Shown: positions 48,063 through 57,625, counted from the first letter of the stretch. The stretch: 64,000 nucleotides of DNA from Gemmatimonadaceae bacterium (GCA_011525845.1 WYBP01000008.1:62001-126000); one strand, 5' to 3'. Notes: generated by a model from the sequence alone, not told the origin. Numbers and translations are program-made.

Positions 48063-50116
48063 CTGATGAACCACGGCGCGAGCACCAACGACACCACGGA
48101 CATCAGCTTGATGAGGATGTTCATCGCCGGCCCCGACGTGTCCTTGAACGGATCGCCCACGGTGTCGCCGACGACAGCGGCCTTGTGCGTGTCGGACCCC
48201 TTGCCGCCGTGCAACCCGCCCTCGATCGCCTTCTTGGCGTTGTCCCACGCGCCACCGGCGTTGGCCATGAAGAGCGCCATCATCACGCCCGTGACCGTCG
48301 CGCCGGCGAGGAGGCCGCCGAGCGCCTTCACGCCGAGGAACTTGCCCACGATTACCGGGAGCAGGACGCTCGCGACGCCGGGGATGATCATCTCGCGGAG
48401 CGCGGCCTTGGTGGAGATGTCCACGCAGCGCGCGCTGTCGGGCTTCACGCCCGGCTTCCCCTCGAGCAGGCCGGGGATCTCGCGGAACTGGCGGCGGACC
48501 TCCTCCACCATCCCCTGCGCCGCGCGCCCGACCGCCGTCATGGTCTGCGCGCCGACGAAGAAGGGCATCACGCCGCCGATGAAGAGCCCGATCACCACCA
48601 TCGGGTCCACGAGGTTGAGGCCGACGGTGTTGAGGCCGACCGCCGCCGCGTACGCCGAGAAGAGCGCGAGCGCGGTGAGCGCGGCCGAGCCGATCGCGAA
48701 GCCCTTGCCGATCGCGGCCGTGGTGTTGCCGAGCGCGTCGAGCCCGTCGGTGATCTTGCGCACCTCGGGACCGAGGTGGCTCATCTCGGTGATGCCGCCG
48801 GCGTTGTCGGCGATGGGGCCGTAGGCGTCGACCGACATCGTGACGCCGACCGTCGCCAGCATGCCGACCGCCGCGATCGCGACGCCGTAGAGCCCGGCCG
48901 ACCAGACGGCGACGAACATCGCGCCGCAGATCAGGAGCACCGGGATGATCGTCGACTCCATCCCGACCGCGAGGCCGGCGATGATGTTCGTCGCCGGGCC
49001 GGTCTTGGACGACTCGGCGATGCGGCGCACCGGGCCCGCCGCCGTGTAGTACTCGGTCACGAGGCCGATCAGCACGCCCGAGACGGTGCCGGCGACGACC
49101 GCGAAGAAGGGTCCGAGCACCGGGTAGACGCGGCCGGTGTCGGGGTCCATCATGTTGAGCGGCATCTGCTGCGTGAGCAGGAACGCGAACACCAGGAAGA
49201 GGCCGGCCGCGATGAAGGTCACCGCGCGGAGCGCGTTCGCCGGGTTCCCCTTGGCGAGCACCCGCATGACCGCGATGCCGAGCAGCGAGGCGACGAGGCC
49301 CGCGGCGGTGTACGCCACCGGGAGGAGCACCGAGGTGAGGCGGCTGGCGTCCGGGATGCGCGTGGAGGTCGCGGCCAGCGCGACCGTCGCGATGATCGCG
49401 CCGACGTACGACTCGAAGATGTCGGCGCCGAGGCCGGCGACGTCACCGACGTTGTCGCCGACGTTGTCGGCGATGGTGGCCGGGTTGCGCGGGTCGTCCT
49501 CGGGGATCCCCGCCTCGACCTTGCCGACGAGGTCGGCGCCGACGTCCGCGGCCTTGGTGTAGATGCCGCCGCCGACGCGCGCGAAGAAGGCGATCGAGCT
49601 CGCGCCCATCGCGAAGCCGGAGATGATCTCGCCGAACTCCCGGAAGCCCGTGGCGCCGAGGAGTTCCTTCTGCCAGAGGAAGATGCCGCTGATGCCGAGG
49701 AGGCCGAGCGCCGCCACGGCGAGCCCCATCACGGCGCCGCCCGAGAAGGCGACGCGGAGCGCCGCCGCCTGGCCACTCGCCCGCGCCGCTTCGGAGGTGC
49801 GCACGTTCGCCTTGGTGGCGGAGCGCATGCCGAGGTAGCCCGCGCCCACCGAGCAGAGGCCGCCGACGATGTACGAGATGGCGGTCGCCGTGCCCACGGC
49901 GTAGGCCAGGAGGCCGGCCACGACGAGCAGGAACGGGAGCAGCACCGTGTACTCGCGGCGCAGGAAGGCCATCGCGCCGAGCTGGATCTGCTCCGCGAGG
50001 TCCTGCATCACCTGCGAGCCGGGCGACTGGCGCACGATGCCCCGGTAGGTCAGGACGCAGGCGATGAGGCCCAGCAGCCCGATCCCGAAGGCGTACGTCG
50101 TCAGGTTGTCTAGCAT
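48059..50116 (-). CDS. hppA: membrane-bound ion-pumping pyrophosphatase
   Basis: A 685-residue integral membrane enzyme with ~16 helices that couples pyrophosphate hydrolysis to cation export. The substrate site is intact: [20 protein letters not shown], then [18 protein letters not shown]. The segment [20 protein letters not shown] has Ala where K+-independent enzymes carry Lys, so this is a K+-dependent form. Whether it moves H+ or Na+ cannot be told with confidence. The gene lies between pth and ychF, two genes often adjacent elsewhere, and its 3' end abuts the S23 element. Confidence 0.95.
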   Translation of the reverse strand: MLDNLTTYAFGIGLLGLIACVLTYRGIVRQSPGSQVMQDLAEQIQLGAMAFLRREYTVLLPFLLVVAGLLAYAVGTATAISYIVGGLCSVGAGYLGMRSATKANVRTSEAARASGQAAALRVAFSGGAVMGLAVAALGLLGISGIFLWQKELLGATGFREFGEIISGFAMGASSIAFFARVGGGIYTKAADVGADLVGKVEAGIPEDDPRNPATIADNVGDNVGDVAGLGADIFESYVGAIIATVALAATSTRIPDASRLTSVLLPVAYTAAGLVASLLGIAVMRVLAKGNPANALRAVTFIAAGLFLVFAFLLTQQMPLNMMDPDTGRVYPVLGPFFAVVAGTVSGVLIGLVTEYYTAAGPVRRIAESSKTGPATNIIAGLAVGMESTIIPVLLICGAMFVAVWSAGLYGVAIAAVGMLATVGVTMSVDAYGPIADNAGGITEMSHLGPEVRKITDGLDALGNTTAAIGKGFAIGSAALTALALFSAYAAAVGLNTVGLNLVDPMVVIGLFIGGVMPFFVGAQTMTAVGRAAQGMVEEVRRQFREIPGLLEGKPGVKPDSARCVDISTKAALREMIIPGVASVLLPVIVGKFLGVKALGGLLAGATVTGVMMALFMANAGGAWDNAKKAIEGGLHGGKGSDTHKAAVVGDTVGDPFKDTSGPAMNILIKLMSVVSLVLAPWFIS

Positions 50117-50143
50117 GGGGGGTGGGTTGAAGGTGGTGGGACG

Positions 50144-50716
50144 TCAGCGATTGAACTGGTTCATCACTTTCTCGATCCCCTCGGACGTCCAGAGCCGAAG
50201 GGCCTCCTCCAGGGTCGGCAGGAGCGCGCGGACCGACTCGCGCTCCCCCTTCCCGAAATCACTCAGCACGTAGTCGGCGAGGTCGCCGACCTGTCGCTGC
50301 GCCTCGGCCGGACCCACGCCGATGCGCAGCCGCGCGTACTCCTGGCTCCGGAGCGCCTGCTCGATGCTCTTGAGCCCGTTGTGGCCGCCCGCCGATCCGC
50401 GCGAGCGGAACCGCCAGGTGCCGGTGGCCAGCTGCACCTCGTCCGACACGACCAGGAGGTCGGTCGCGGCGGCCCAGAAGGGCCGCCGGAGCCACGGCTT
50501 GAGCGCCGCGCCCGAGAGGTTCATGAACGTCTGCGGCTTGACGAGGCGGACCTTCACCCGACCGACGAGGCCCGAACTCGTGAGGGCCTCGCCGTCCTTC
50601 CGCCAGCCGTCGAACCGCCACGCGTCGGCCAGATGGTCCACGACCCACCAGCCGACGTTGTGACGGGTGTCCGCGTACTCCTTGCCCGGGTTGCCGAGGC
50701 CGAGGATGACCTTCAT
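50144..50716 (-). CDS. pth: peptidyl-tRNA hydrolase
   Basis: A 190-residue enzyme that recycles tRNA from prematurely released peptidyl-tRNA. Catalytic and binding residues are in GLGNPGKEYADTRHNVGWW (Asn and the catalytic His), FMNLSG, SDEVQL and GSAGGHNGLKSIEQAL. The length is standard. It follows rplY on the same strand, in the conserved ispE-prs-rplY-pth order. Confidence 0.96.
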   Translation of the reverse strand: MKVILGLGNPGKEYADTRHNVGWWVVDHLADAWRFDGWRKDGEALTSSGLVGRVKVRLVKPQTFMNLSGAALKPWLRRPFWAAATDLLVVSDEVQLATGTWRFRSRGSAGGHNGLKSIEQALRSQEYARLRIGVGPAEAQRQVGDLADYVLSDFGKGERESVRALLPTLEEALRLWTSEGIEKVMNQFNR

Positions 50717-50752
50717 CGCCGTGCCGCGACGCAGGGCCGGAGGAGGGGACGA

Positions 50753-51409
50753 CTACTTCTCGTCCGCCTCGTCCTCGTCCTTGCCCTTCTTGATGAGTTC
50801 CGGCTCCGCCGCGGCGGCCGCAGCCTCCTCCGTCGGGGCAGGCTCCGCCTCCACCTTCGGCGCGGCGCAGATGCAGACCGTCGCGTCCGGGTCGGTCTCG
50901 AGCGTGACGCCCTCGGGCATCGGGATCTCGCCCGCGTGGATCGAGTGGCCGATGGTGAGCGCGCTCACGTCGAGCGTCAGGTGGTGCGGGATGTTGGACG
51001 GGTCGCAGGAGATCTCGATCTCGTGGAGCACCGCCTCGAGGATCCCGCCGCCATTCTTCACGCCGTCCGGCGTGCCCACGAGCTGCAGGGGCACCTCGAC
51101 GGTGACCTTCTCGCCGGCGACGAGCTCCTGGAAGTCGACGTGGACGATCTGCTTCTTGAACGGGTGGCGCTGGATCTCGCGGATGAGCGTGTTGGACGTG
51201 CTGTCGCCGACCGTGAGCGCGATGACCGTGCTCTGGTAGGGGTGCTTCTCGAGCAGGAGCTGGAGCTCGTGCGCGTTGAGCGCGAGCGAGGCGGCCTCGC
51301 GGGCGTGGCCGTAGATGACGGCGGGGATCTGTCCGGCCGCGCGGAGCTTGCGGGCGGAACCCTTGCCGGTGGCGGCACGGGGGGCAGCGGAGAACGGAAC
51401 GGAAGCCAT
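50753..51409 (-). CDS. rplY: 50S ribosomal protein bL25, long Ctc form
   Basis: A 218-residue 5S-rRNA-binding protein of the two-domain Ctc type. Residues ~1-95 form the L25 domain (RAATGKGSARKLRAAGQIPAV, then QRHPFKKQIVHVDFQEL). The rest is the TL5-like beta domain (EVPLQLVGTPDGVKNGG ... LTLDVSALTIGHSIHAGEIP) with an acidic Ala/Glu tail. ATG 51409 is the natural start. Its promoter region and that of prs are separated by the gene-less heptamer element at 51485-51605. Confidence 0.95.
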   Translation of the reverse strand: MASVPFSAAPRAATGKGSARKLRAAGQIPAVIYGHAREAASLALNAHELQLLLEKHPYQSTVIALTVGDSTSNTLIREIQRHPFKKQIVHVDFQELVAGEKVTVEVPLQLVGTPDGVKNGGGILEAVLHEIEISCDPSNIPHHLTLDVSALTIGHSIHAGEIPMPEGVTLETDPDATVCICAAPKVEAEPAPTEEAAAAAAEPELIKKGKDEDEADEK

Positions 51410-51484
51410 GTCAGTCGAACCTCGGGTTTCGGCGCGCAACGTGGGTTCCCGGTAGGTCCGGCCCGGCGGAGCGCCTGAAAGGCA

Positions 51485-51605
51485 AATGGGAGATGTGAGA
51501 TGGGAGAGGTGAGGGAACTACCCCCCTCCTCTTCCTCGGCTCATCTCCCGCCTGGTCCTGCATCCTGCGTACTGCAACCTCACATCTCACAACTCCCATC
51601 TCCCA
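51485..51605. repeat. inverted heptamer-array element without a gene (copy C)
   Basis: The left arm at 51485-51512 has four 7-bp units (AATGGGA, GATGTGA, GATGGGA, GAGGTGA). The right arm at 51578-51605 has four inverse units (CCTCACA, TCTCACA, ACTCCCA, TCTCCCA). The 65-base centre carries no reading frame. The element ends three bases before the prs stop. Unit sequence and inverted layout match the S23 element at 47511-48051, so this looks like a deleted, non-autonomous relative. Confidence 0.75.
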
Positions 51606-51608
51606 TCC

Positions 51609-52562
51609 TCACTCGAAGAGCGAGCTCACCGACTGGTCCGAGTGCGTGAACCGGATCGCCTTCGCCAGCAGCTCGGCCACCGAGAGCACCGTGAGCGTCG
51701 GGAAGCGACGCGAGTCGGGGATCTGGATGGTGTCGGTCACGGCCACCTCGGTGATCGGCGCGTTGCTGAGCCGTTCGACCGCGGGACCGCTCAGGAGCGC
51801 GTGCGTGGCGCACACGTAGATGTCGCGCGCCCCCAGCTTCTTCAGGGCGCGCGCCGCTTCGCTCACGGTGCCCGCCGTATCGATCATGTCGTCCGCGAGG
51901 AGGCAGTCCTTCCCCTCCACCTCGCCGACCACGTTGACCACTTCCGAGACGTTCGCCGTCGGCCGCCGCTTGTCGATGATCGCCAGCGAGGCGTTGAGGC
52001 GCTTCGCGAACCCGCGCGCCATCTTCGCCGAGCCGACGTCCGGGGCGACGACCACCGGGTCGTGCAGCTTCTTCTTGCGGTAGTGCGACGTGAACACCGG
52101 CGCCGCGTAGAGGTGGTCGACGGGGATGTCGAAGAACCCCTGCAGCTGGTGCTGGTGGAAGTCGAGCCCGAGCACCCGGTCCGCTCCCGCGCGCATCACC
52201 ATGTTGGCCATCAGCTTCGCACCGATCGCCACCCGCGGCTGGTCCTTGCGGTCCTGCCGCGCGTAGCCGTAGTACGGCATCACGCAGGTGATGCGGGCCG
52301 CCGAGGCGCGCCGCGCGGCATCGATCAGGAGCAGGAGCTCCATGATGTTCTCCGCCGGCGGGTTCGTCGCCTGCACGATGAAGACGTCCGCCCCGCGGAC
52401 GTTCTCGTCGAGCCGGACGAACACCTCACCGTCCGCGAACCGCGTCACCGTGGTCCGGCAGAGATCCGCTCCGAGGTTCTTGGCGATGCCTTCCGCGAGC
52501 GCGGGGTTCGCCGTGCCCGTGAGCACGCGGAAGCCATGGATTGGAACCGCCAAGCCGTCCAT
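51609..52562 (-). CDS. prs: ribose-phosphate pyrophosphokinase
   Basis: A 317-residue enzyme making PRPP from ribose 5-phosphate and ATP for nucleotide, His and Trp synthesis. It shows FADGEVFVRLDENVRGADVF, the ATP loop MPYYGYARQDRKD, and the PRPP-binding DDMIDTAGT. ATG 52562, with AGGG nine bases upstream, gives the normal length. The longer open frame runs into the tRNA gene. It lies downstream of ispE and tRNA-Gln. Confidence 0.95.
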   Translation of the reverse strand: MDGLAVPIHGFRVLTGTANPALAEGIAKNLGADLCRTTVTRFADGEVFVRLDENVRGADVFIVQATNPPAENIMELLLLIDAARRASAARITCVMPYYGYARQDRKDQPRVAIGAKLMANMVMRAGADRVLGLDFHQHQLQGFFDIPVDHLYAAPVFTSHYRKKKLHDPVVVAPDVGSAKMARGFAKRLNASLAIIDKRRPTANVSEVVNVVGEVEGKDCLLADDMIDTAGTVSEAARALKKLGARDIYVCATHALLSGPAVERLSNAPITEVAVTDTIQIPDSRRFPTLTVLSVAELLAKAIRFTHSDQSVSSLFE

Positions 52563-52712
52563 GAGGGGACCCTGCAAGGATAAGTCGGTGCTGGAGATAG
52601 CCCGACCCGCCCGCGTGGCGGAGGACGCACCCCGAACAGCCTCGAAAGCTAGTGGAGGCGCGGCCCGGACGGCAGGGGGGAGGGACACGGCGGATCCCGC
52701 GGGTTCCCGGCA

Positions 52713-52783
52713 TTGCCCCTGGTGGATTCGAACCACCATTCTCGCATCCAAAGTGCGATGTCCTGCCATTGGACGAAGGGGCA
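52713..52783 (-). tRNA. tRNA-Gln (anticodon TTG)
   Basis: A 71-base cloverleaf on the minus strand. Acceptor TGCCCCT pairs with AGGGGCA, followed by discriminator A. The anticodon stem is TCGCA/TGCGA around the loop CTTTGGA, giving anticodon TTG. The T arm is GGTGG, TTCGAAT, CCACC. CCA is not encoded. It lies between ispE and prs, a position for tRNA-Gln seen in many bacteria. Confidence 0.96.
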
Positions 52784-52825
52784 TCGGCAGAACGCTCGCT
52801 TCGAAGCTAGCGAGTCCTCCGGCCG

Positions 52826-53704
52826 TCAGTCCAGCAGGCGCACCTGCGCGACACTCGTGGTGGTCCGGCTCTGGATGGTCGCCATCCCCGCGGGGAGCCC
52901 GGTCATCTCCCCGGGCCGGCGGTCGAACACGCCGAAGAGCGTCGACCCCGAGCCGCTCATGCGCGCGATGCGCGCCCCGGCACCCTCGAGCACGCCGAGG
53001 GCCGCGGCCAACTCGGGGTGCCGCTCGAGCACCGGGCCCTCGAGGTCGTTCGCCGCCAGCCGCGCGACACCATCCCAGCGGTCGAGGTCATCCATGGTGA
53101 GCGGGCGCGGGGCCGCGGGCGCGGCCTCGCGGCGAGCGGCCGCGATCCAGTCGAACGCCTTCGCCGTCTCGATCCCGAACGGCGGCACGCACAGGACGAC
53201 CTCCCGGGCGGGCAGCGATCGCAGCCCGAGCAGCCGCTCCCCGCGGCCCCAGGCGAGTGCGAGCGGGAGCTCCGTGGCGAGGAAGGGGACGTCCGCGCCG
53301 AGGCGGAACGCGAGCGTCGCCAGCTCGGCCGCGGCGAGCGGCTTCGGCGCGAGCGCATTCAGCGCCCGGAGCACGGCACCGGCGTCGGCGCTGCCGCCGC
53401 CGAGTCCACCCCGCACCGGGATCCGCTTCTCGATCGTGATCGAGAAGCCGCGCGGCCACCCCGCGGCCTGCATGAACGCCGCGGCGGCACGGTAGGCCAG
53501 GTTCCGCTCAGGGGGACCGGTGTCGGGGCCGGTGACGGTCAGCTCCCGGGCGTCCGTGTCCGTCGCCACGCGCACGCTGTCCGCGAGTTCCAGCCGCGTG
53601 AACAAGGTCTCCAGCTGGTGGAAGCCCCCCTCCTCCCGGGCGAGCACCCGCAGGAGCAGGTTGACCTTCGCTTGCGCCTCGACCGCGGCGATTGTCGCCG
53701 TCAT
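52826..53704 (-). CDS. ispE: 4-diphosphocytidyl-2-C-methyl-D-erythritol kinase
   Basis: A 292-residue GHMP-family kinase of the MEP isoprenoid pathway, phosphorylating CDP-methylerythritol. AQAKVNLLLRVL opens the protein, the ATP loop is PVRGGLGGGSADAGAVLRAL, and the third GHMP motif is ARMSGSGSTLFGVF. Start and stop agree with the usual length. Its ATG overlaps the stop of the UPF0104 gene by 4 bp, and tRNA-Gln follows. Confidence 0.95.
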   Translation of the reverse strand: MTATIAAVEAQAKVNLLLRVLAREEGGFHQLETLFTRLELADSVRVATDTDARELTVTGPDTGPPERNLAYRAAAAFMQAAGWPRGFSITIEKRIPVRGGLGGGSADAGAVLRALNALAPKPLAAAELATLAFRLGADVPFLATELPLALAWGRGERLLGLRSLPAREVVLCVPPFGIETAKAFDWIAAARREAAPAAPRPLTMDDLDRWDGVARLAANDLEGPVLERHPELAAALGVLEGAGARIARMSGSGSTLFGVFDRRPGEMTGLPAGMATIQSRTTTSVAQVRLLD

Positions 53705-54702
53705 CCGGGGACCGCCAGGTCGCTCACGTGCAGGTGCATGCGCGTGAAGTACCAGGCGCCGATCACCGTGATCGGGATGAACGAGAGGATGTGGAATCCG
53801 AGGCCCCAGGAGATCGCGAGCGAGGAGGGCACCGCGTACAGGGCGAGGCCGGCCTTCGCGGCCGCCTCGAAGACGCCGAAGAAGCCCGGCGAGGAGGGGA
53901 CCGCCACCCCGATCGCGATCAGCCCCTGGAGGAAGAACGCGGCCGAGAGGGGCGCGTCGAGCCCGAGGGCGAGGAACCCGAGGTAGAAGGCGAGTCCGTT
54001 CACGATCCAGTGCAGCACGGTCCAGAAGAGCACCTCGAACGCCAGCGCCGGTTCCCGCACCACGGCGAGCCCCTCCGCGAACGCCTCGAGGAGGGCGCGG
54101 ACCTTCGGGGCGCCGGCGGCCCAGACCATGCGGACGAGCCGTTCACCGAAGCCGATCAGTGGCGCGGGGAAGAAGACGAGCGCCGAGACCACGGCGAGCA
54201 CCACGCCCAGGAAGAGCGCGGCCGTGCCGGCGATCCGTCCGGCGCTCGCGCCGAACACGGTGGCATCGGCGGGGAAACGCGGGTCGAGGGTGGCGAGGAC
54301 CAGCATCGCGAGCACGACCGTGCCATCGAAGAGGCGGTCCACCACGAGCGACGCGAACGCCGTGGTGAACTTCACGTCGGGGCGCGCGCGCGAGAGCGCG
54401 AACGCGCGGGCGAACTCCCCGGCACGCGCCGGGAAGACGTTGTTGACCATCATCCCGATGGCGGTGGCCCGCCAGAGCGGCCCGAGGGGGAGCCGCCCGG
54501 CCCTCGGCGCGAGGATCGCCTGCCAGCGACGGGCGCGCAGCGGGAAGATCGCGGTGGCGACGAGGGTGCACGCCAACCAGAGTCCGGGGCTCGACGAGGA
54601 GATCACGCGCCAGACGGCGCCGAGGTCCTCGCCGTGCAACGTCCACCAGAGCAGCAGCGCGCTGAGCGCGATGCCGAGGATCCCGCGCCAGCCCGGCCGC
54701 AT
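53701..54702 (-). CDS. UPF0104/lysylphosphatidylglycerol synthase-type membrane protein
   Basis: A 333-residue multi-pass membrane protein (about eight helices) of the flippase-like UPF0104 family, related to the membrane half of MprF. Family segments are FPLRARRWQAIL, RATAIGMMVNNVFPARAGEF and VPSSPGFFGVFEAAAKAGLA. It lacks the synthase domain. It probably moves or senses a lipid, substrate unknown. It is co-directional and nearly contiguous with ispE downstream and the Hpt-like gene upstream. Confidence 0.85.
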   Translation of the reverse strand: MRPGWRGILGIALSALLLWWTLHGEDLGAVWRVISSSSPGLWLACTLVATAIFPLRARRWQAILAPRAGRLPLGPLWRATAIGMMVNNVFPARAGEFARAFALSRARPDVKFTTAFASLVVDRLFDGTVVLAMLVLATLDPRFPADATVFGASAGRIAGTAALFLGVVLAVVSALVFFPAPLIGFGERLVRMVWAAGAPKVRALLEAFAEGLAVVREPALAFEVLFWTVLHWIVNGLAFYLGFLALGLDAPLSAAFFLQGLIAIGVAVPSSPGFFGVFEAAAKAGLALYAVPSSLAISWGLGFHILSFIPITVIGAWYFTRMHLHVSDLAVPG

Positions 54703-54704
54703 CC

Positions 54705-56318
54705 CTAGTCCGCCGCGGCCAGCTGCAGCAGGTCGTACAACTCGGCGAGCGTGGCGGCGTCGGGCTGGGTCGCGGAACGGCGGAGCTCGTCGCCGATGCT
54801 GATGGCGCGCGCGAGGGCCTCCTTGCCGCGGAAGAGCAGCTCCTCGATCGGGACCACGTCATCGTCGGCGTCCACGGTACGGGGCGCGATGTGATCCGTG
54901 GCGAGCGGCGCGAGGCCGGCGATCCCGGAGGCGAGGAGCGCCTGCAACTCGGCCCCGGACGCGCCGCCGCTCGGTGCAGCCGGCGGCGGGGCGGGAGGCG
55001 CGGCGGGCGCAGCCGCTGCCGGTGCAGGTGTCGCGGCCCGCGCGGGCGTGGGCACCGCCTGCTGGGGCGGAGCCGTCGGCGTCGCCGGCGCCCGCCGCTG
55101 GCGCGGCGGCGCGGCCTGCGTCGGGGCGGGGGGCGTGCCCGCCAGGCGCTGGTGCAGCGCGAGGAACCGCGGCGCCACGGACTCGGCGTTCGCCGAGGGG
55201 CGGCTGAGCTCCGTGCCGGCCTCGTCGAGCACCCAGAGCGCCCGGTTCTCGAGCGCGGCCGCGCCACGCTCCGTCGCGAGGAAGAGGTTGGCGACCTCCA
55301 TGGCCGAGAAGCTCTGGGCCGCGAGCGCCAGCGAGCGCACCGCGGAGCGCAGCTCGCGCCCCACGCGGTCGCGCGTGGCGGTGTCGATCGCCGCGCGCCC
55401 GTCCGCCACGAGCCGCCGGAGGTGCTCGGCCTGGCTCACCACCTCGAGGCGGAAGCGCTCGGCGGCCGTGGTCGGCGGGTTCGGGCCCGGCTCCACGTGT
55501 GCGGAGCTCGGTCCGTCGGGGAAGAGCGTGGCGATCGGCACGACCTGTTCGCTCTCGCGCAGCCCGGCACGCAGGGTCTCCGCCGCGTGGGCGAACTCGC
55601 GCACCGAGGGCGACTCCGTGGGGGGCATCCCGCCGCGGCGGATCGCCTCGCCTCCCTCGAGCAGCACGCGCGCGGCGGTGCGGAAGAGGCGCCGCCGTTC
55701 GGCCGTCGCCTCCTCGTTGCGCAGCTCCACCGGCTTCGCGGCGGCGTCCACCGCGTCCACCACCTCGGCGAGCGGCGGCAGGTCGCGGAGCGCCGCCACG
55801 CCGCGGAGCGCGCGCACGCGGCGCATCGTCTCGGCGAACTCCGCCGCCGATCCCGGATGCTCCGCATACGCGAGCAATCCGGTGGCCGCCTCCGCCGTGG
55901 CGGTCGAGAGGAACTCCGCGCCCTTGCCGCGGGTGATGGTCACCACCTGGGTCGGCGCGAGGCGCTCGAGCTCGGCGATCCGGCGTGCGGCGCGCCCGTC
56001 CTCGGCCTCGCCCCAGCTGCGCGCGCCGCGCACGAGGAACTTGAGGTCGTCCACTGCGGCGATGACCGCGCCGCTCGTCGCCGCGTCCCACTTCAAGTGA
56101 TCGTCGCGGAGGGCGCGCGCGACGCGTTCGAGGCCCTGGGCCACGTCGGCGATGCCATGGATCTTCGCCATCGTGGCGCTGCCGCGCAGCGCGCGCGCGG
56201 CGCGGGCGAAGGGGGCGGCGTCCGGGGGGCCGGAGGACGCGCGCGACGCGAGGCCGTCGAGTTGCTCGACGTACTCGCTGGCCTCCAGGACGAAAAAGTC
56301 GAGCAATCCCGCCGTCAT
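54705..56318 (-). CDS. Hpt-like domain protein with degenerate phosphotransfer site
   Basis: A 537-residue protein. The N-terminus has the layout of an Hpt domain (FFVLEASEYVEQLDGLAS, then FARAARALRGSATMAK), but the phospho-accepting His of the HxLKGSA motif is Arg here. A second helical segment (FRLEVVSQAEHLRRLVADG, then LRSAVRSLALAAQSFSAMEV) resembles another Hpt bundle. A low-complexity Ala/Pro linker (about residues 395-460) leads to a short conserved end. It could be a scaffold or a decoy in a chemotaxis-like or phosphorelay complex. ATG 56318 with GGAGG four bases upstream was chosen over the GTG one codon earlier. Confidence 0.65.
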   Translation of the reverse strand: MTAGLLDFFVLEASEYVEQLDGLASRASSGPPDAAPFARAARALRGSATMAKIHGIADVAQGLERVARALRDDHLKWDAATSGAVIAAVDDLKFLVRGARSWGEAEDGRAARRIAELERLAPTQVVTITRGKGAEFLSTATAEAATGLLAYAEHPGSAAEFAETMRRVRALRGVAALRDLPPLAEVVDAVDAAAKPVELRNEEATAERRRLFRTAARVLLEGGEAIRRGGMPPTESPSVREFAHAAETLRAGLRESEQVVPIATLFPDGPSSAHVEPGPNPPTTAAERFRLEVVSQAEHLRRLVADGRAAIDTATRDRVGRELRSAVRSLALAAQSFSAMEVANLFLATERGAAALENRALWVLDEAGTELSRPSANAESVAPRFLALHQRLAGTPPAPTQAAPPRQRRAPATPTAPPQQAVPTPARAATPAPAAAAPAAPPAPPPAAPSGGASGAELQALLASGIAGLAPLATDHIAPRTVDADDDVVPIEELLFRGKEALARAISIGDELRRSATQPDAATLAELYDLLQLAAAD

Positions 56319-56379
56319 CACGCCTCCGCGCCGTGGGCGCCGCTGGTGGCGCTAATGGTGGCCGGATGGGGCGCCGGGG

Positions 56380-57105
56380 TCAACGGGCGCGCGCGCGATC
56401 CATAGCAGCACGCATGTCCCGCACGGCCTCCGAGAGCCCCACGAACACCGCGCGGGCGACGATCGAATGGCCGATGTTGAGCTCCTCGCACATTGTGATG
56501 CTGGCGACCGGCCCGACATTCTCGACCGTGAGGCCGTGCCCGGCGTGCACCGCGAGCCCGAGCGAGGCGGCGTGGGCGGCGGCCTGCTCGAGCGCGGCGA
56601 GCGTGGCGGGATCGTCCGGCCGCTCGCAGTAGGTCCCGGTGTGCAGTTCGATCGCCGCCACGTCGAGCGCGCGCGCGAGCTCCACCTGCTCGCGGTCGGG
56701 GTCGATGAAGAGCGAGGTGCGGATCCCGCCGTCCCGCAGGCGCTCGACCGTGGCGCGGACGCGCGCGGGGTCGTGGCGCAGGTCGAGGCCGCCCTCCGTG
56801 GTGATCTCCTCGCGCTTCTCCGGAACGAGCGTCACCTGGTAGGGCTTGCACCGGAGTGCGATGCCCACCATCTCCGCCGTGCACGCCATCTCGAGGTTGA
56901 AGGGGGTGCGGGCGCCGGCGGCGAGGGCCACCACGTCCGCATCCTGAATGTGGCGGCGGTCCTCGCGCAGGTGCGCCGTGATGCCGTCGGCGCCCGCCTC
57001 CTCGCAGAGGCGCGCTGCGGCGACGGGATCCGGGTAGGGCGCGCGCCTGGCCTGACGGAGCGTCGCGACGTGATCGATGTTGATGTAGAGGCGCTGGTGC
57101 GTCAT
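56380..57105 (-). CDS. pdxJ: pyridoxine 5'-phosphate synthase
   Basis: A 241-residue TIM-barrel enzyme that joins 1-deoxyxylulose 5-phosphate and 3-amino-2-oxopropyl phosphate to pyridoxine 5'-phosphate. Diagnostic segments are [55 protein letters not shown] and [16 protein letters not shown]. Length and start are standard. It is divergent from the small lipoprotein gene across 37 bases. Confidence 0.96.
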   Translation of the reverse strand: MTHQRLYINIDHVATLRQARRAPYPDPVAAARLCEEAGADGITAHLREDRRHIQDADVVALAAGARTPFNLEMACTAEMVGIALRCKPYQVTLVPEKREEITTEGGLDLRHDPARVRATVERLRDGGIRTSLFIDPDREQVELARALDVAAIELHTGTYCERPDDPATLAALEQAAAHAASLGLAVHAGHGLTVENVGPVASITMCEELNIGHSIVARAVFVGLSEAVRDMRAAMDRARAR

Positions 57106-57142
57106 CTTGCAGGCCTACTCCTCAAACGTTCCGGAGATCCAG

Positions 57143-57625
57143 GTGAGACGAGTGCTGGCGGTGATGGGTCTGGCGGTGCTGGCGGGGTGCGGGTCCAACC
57201 GTGGTGGCGCCGCGACGGGCGCCGAGAGTTCCGACGCCGCGGTGCAGCAGTTCGTGTTCGCGGCCAAGGCGGAGGACCTGCAGGCGATGTCCGCCGTCTG
57301 GGGTGATGCCGAGATGCCGACGCGCGAGCGGGTGAGCCGCCAGGAACTCGAGCAGCGGCTCCTCATCACCATCTGCCACCTGCGCAGCGACGAATCTCGC
57401 ATCGGTCCAGCCCGCGCGGCAGAGGGCGGGCGGGTGGCCCATATCGTCACGCTCACCAAGGGTGACCTGCGGGCGGAGTCGGCGTTCACCACCGTGCGCA
57501 ACACGAAGTCCGGGCGCTGGTACGTGGAGAACATCGACCTCACCGTGCTCCAGCCGTTCTGCAAGGCCTCGGTGCCGCAGTCGCGCCGGATCCCACCGCT
57601 CCTCGGCGCGGACGCGGCACGTTAG
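57143..57625 (+). CDS. small lipoprotein, NTF2-like layout, unknown function
   Basis: A 160-residue lipoprotein: VRRVLAVMGLAVLAGCGSNR carries a lipobox with Cys16. The mature part (AVQQFVFAAKAEDLQAMSAV, then VENIDLTV) has the look of an NTF2/lumazine-binding-like fold, a guess from strand and helix spacing. GTG 57143 has GGAG six bases upstream. The reading to 57107 adds a non-signal stretch and was rejected. Its end overlaps the convergent epimerase stop by 4 bp. Confidence 0.65.
   Translation: MRRVLAVMGLAVLAGCGSNRGGAATGAESSDAAVQQFVFAAKAEDLQAMSAVWGDAEMPTRERVSRQELEQRLLITICHLRSDESRIGPARAAEGGRVAHIVTLTKGDLRAESAFTTVRNTKSGRWYVENIDLTVLQPFCKASVPQSRRIPPLLGADAAR

Noticed and set aside
52563-52712. 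Promoter or riboswitch upstream of prs
   Set aside because: The 150 bases between prs and tRNA-Gln hold a CCCGCGGG palindrome and a TATCCT box without a -35; nothing recognisable as a riboswitch.
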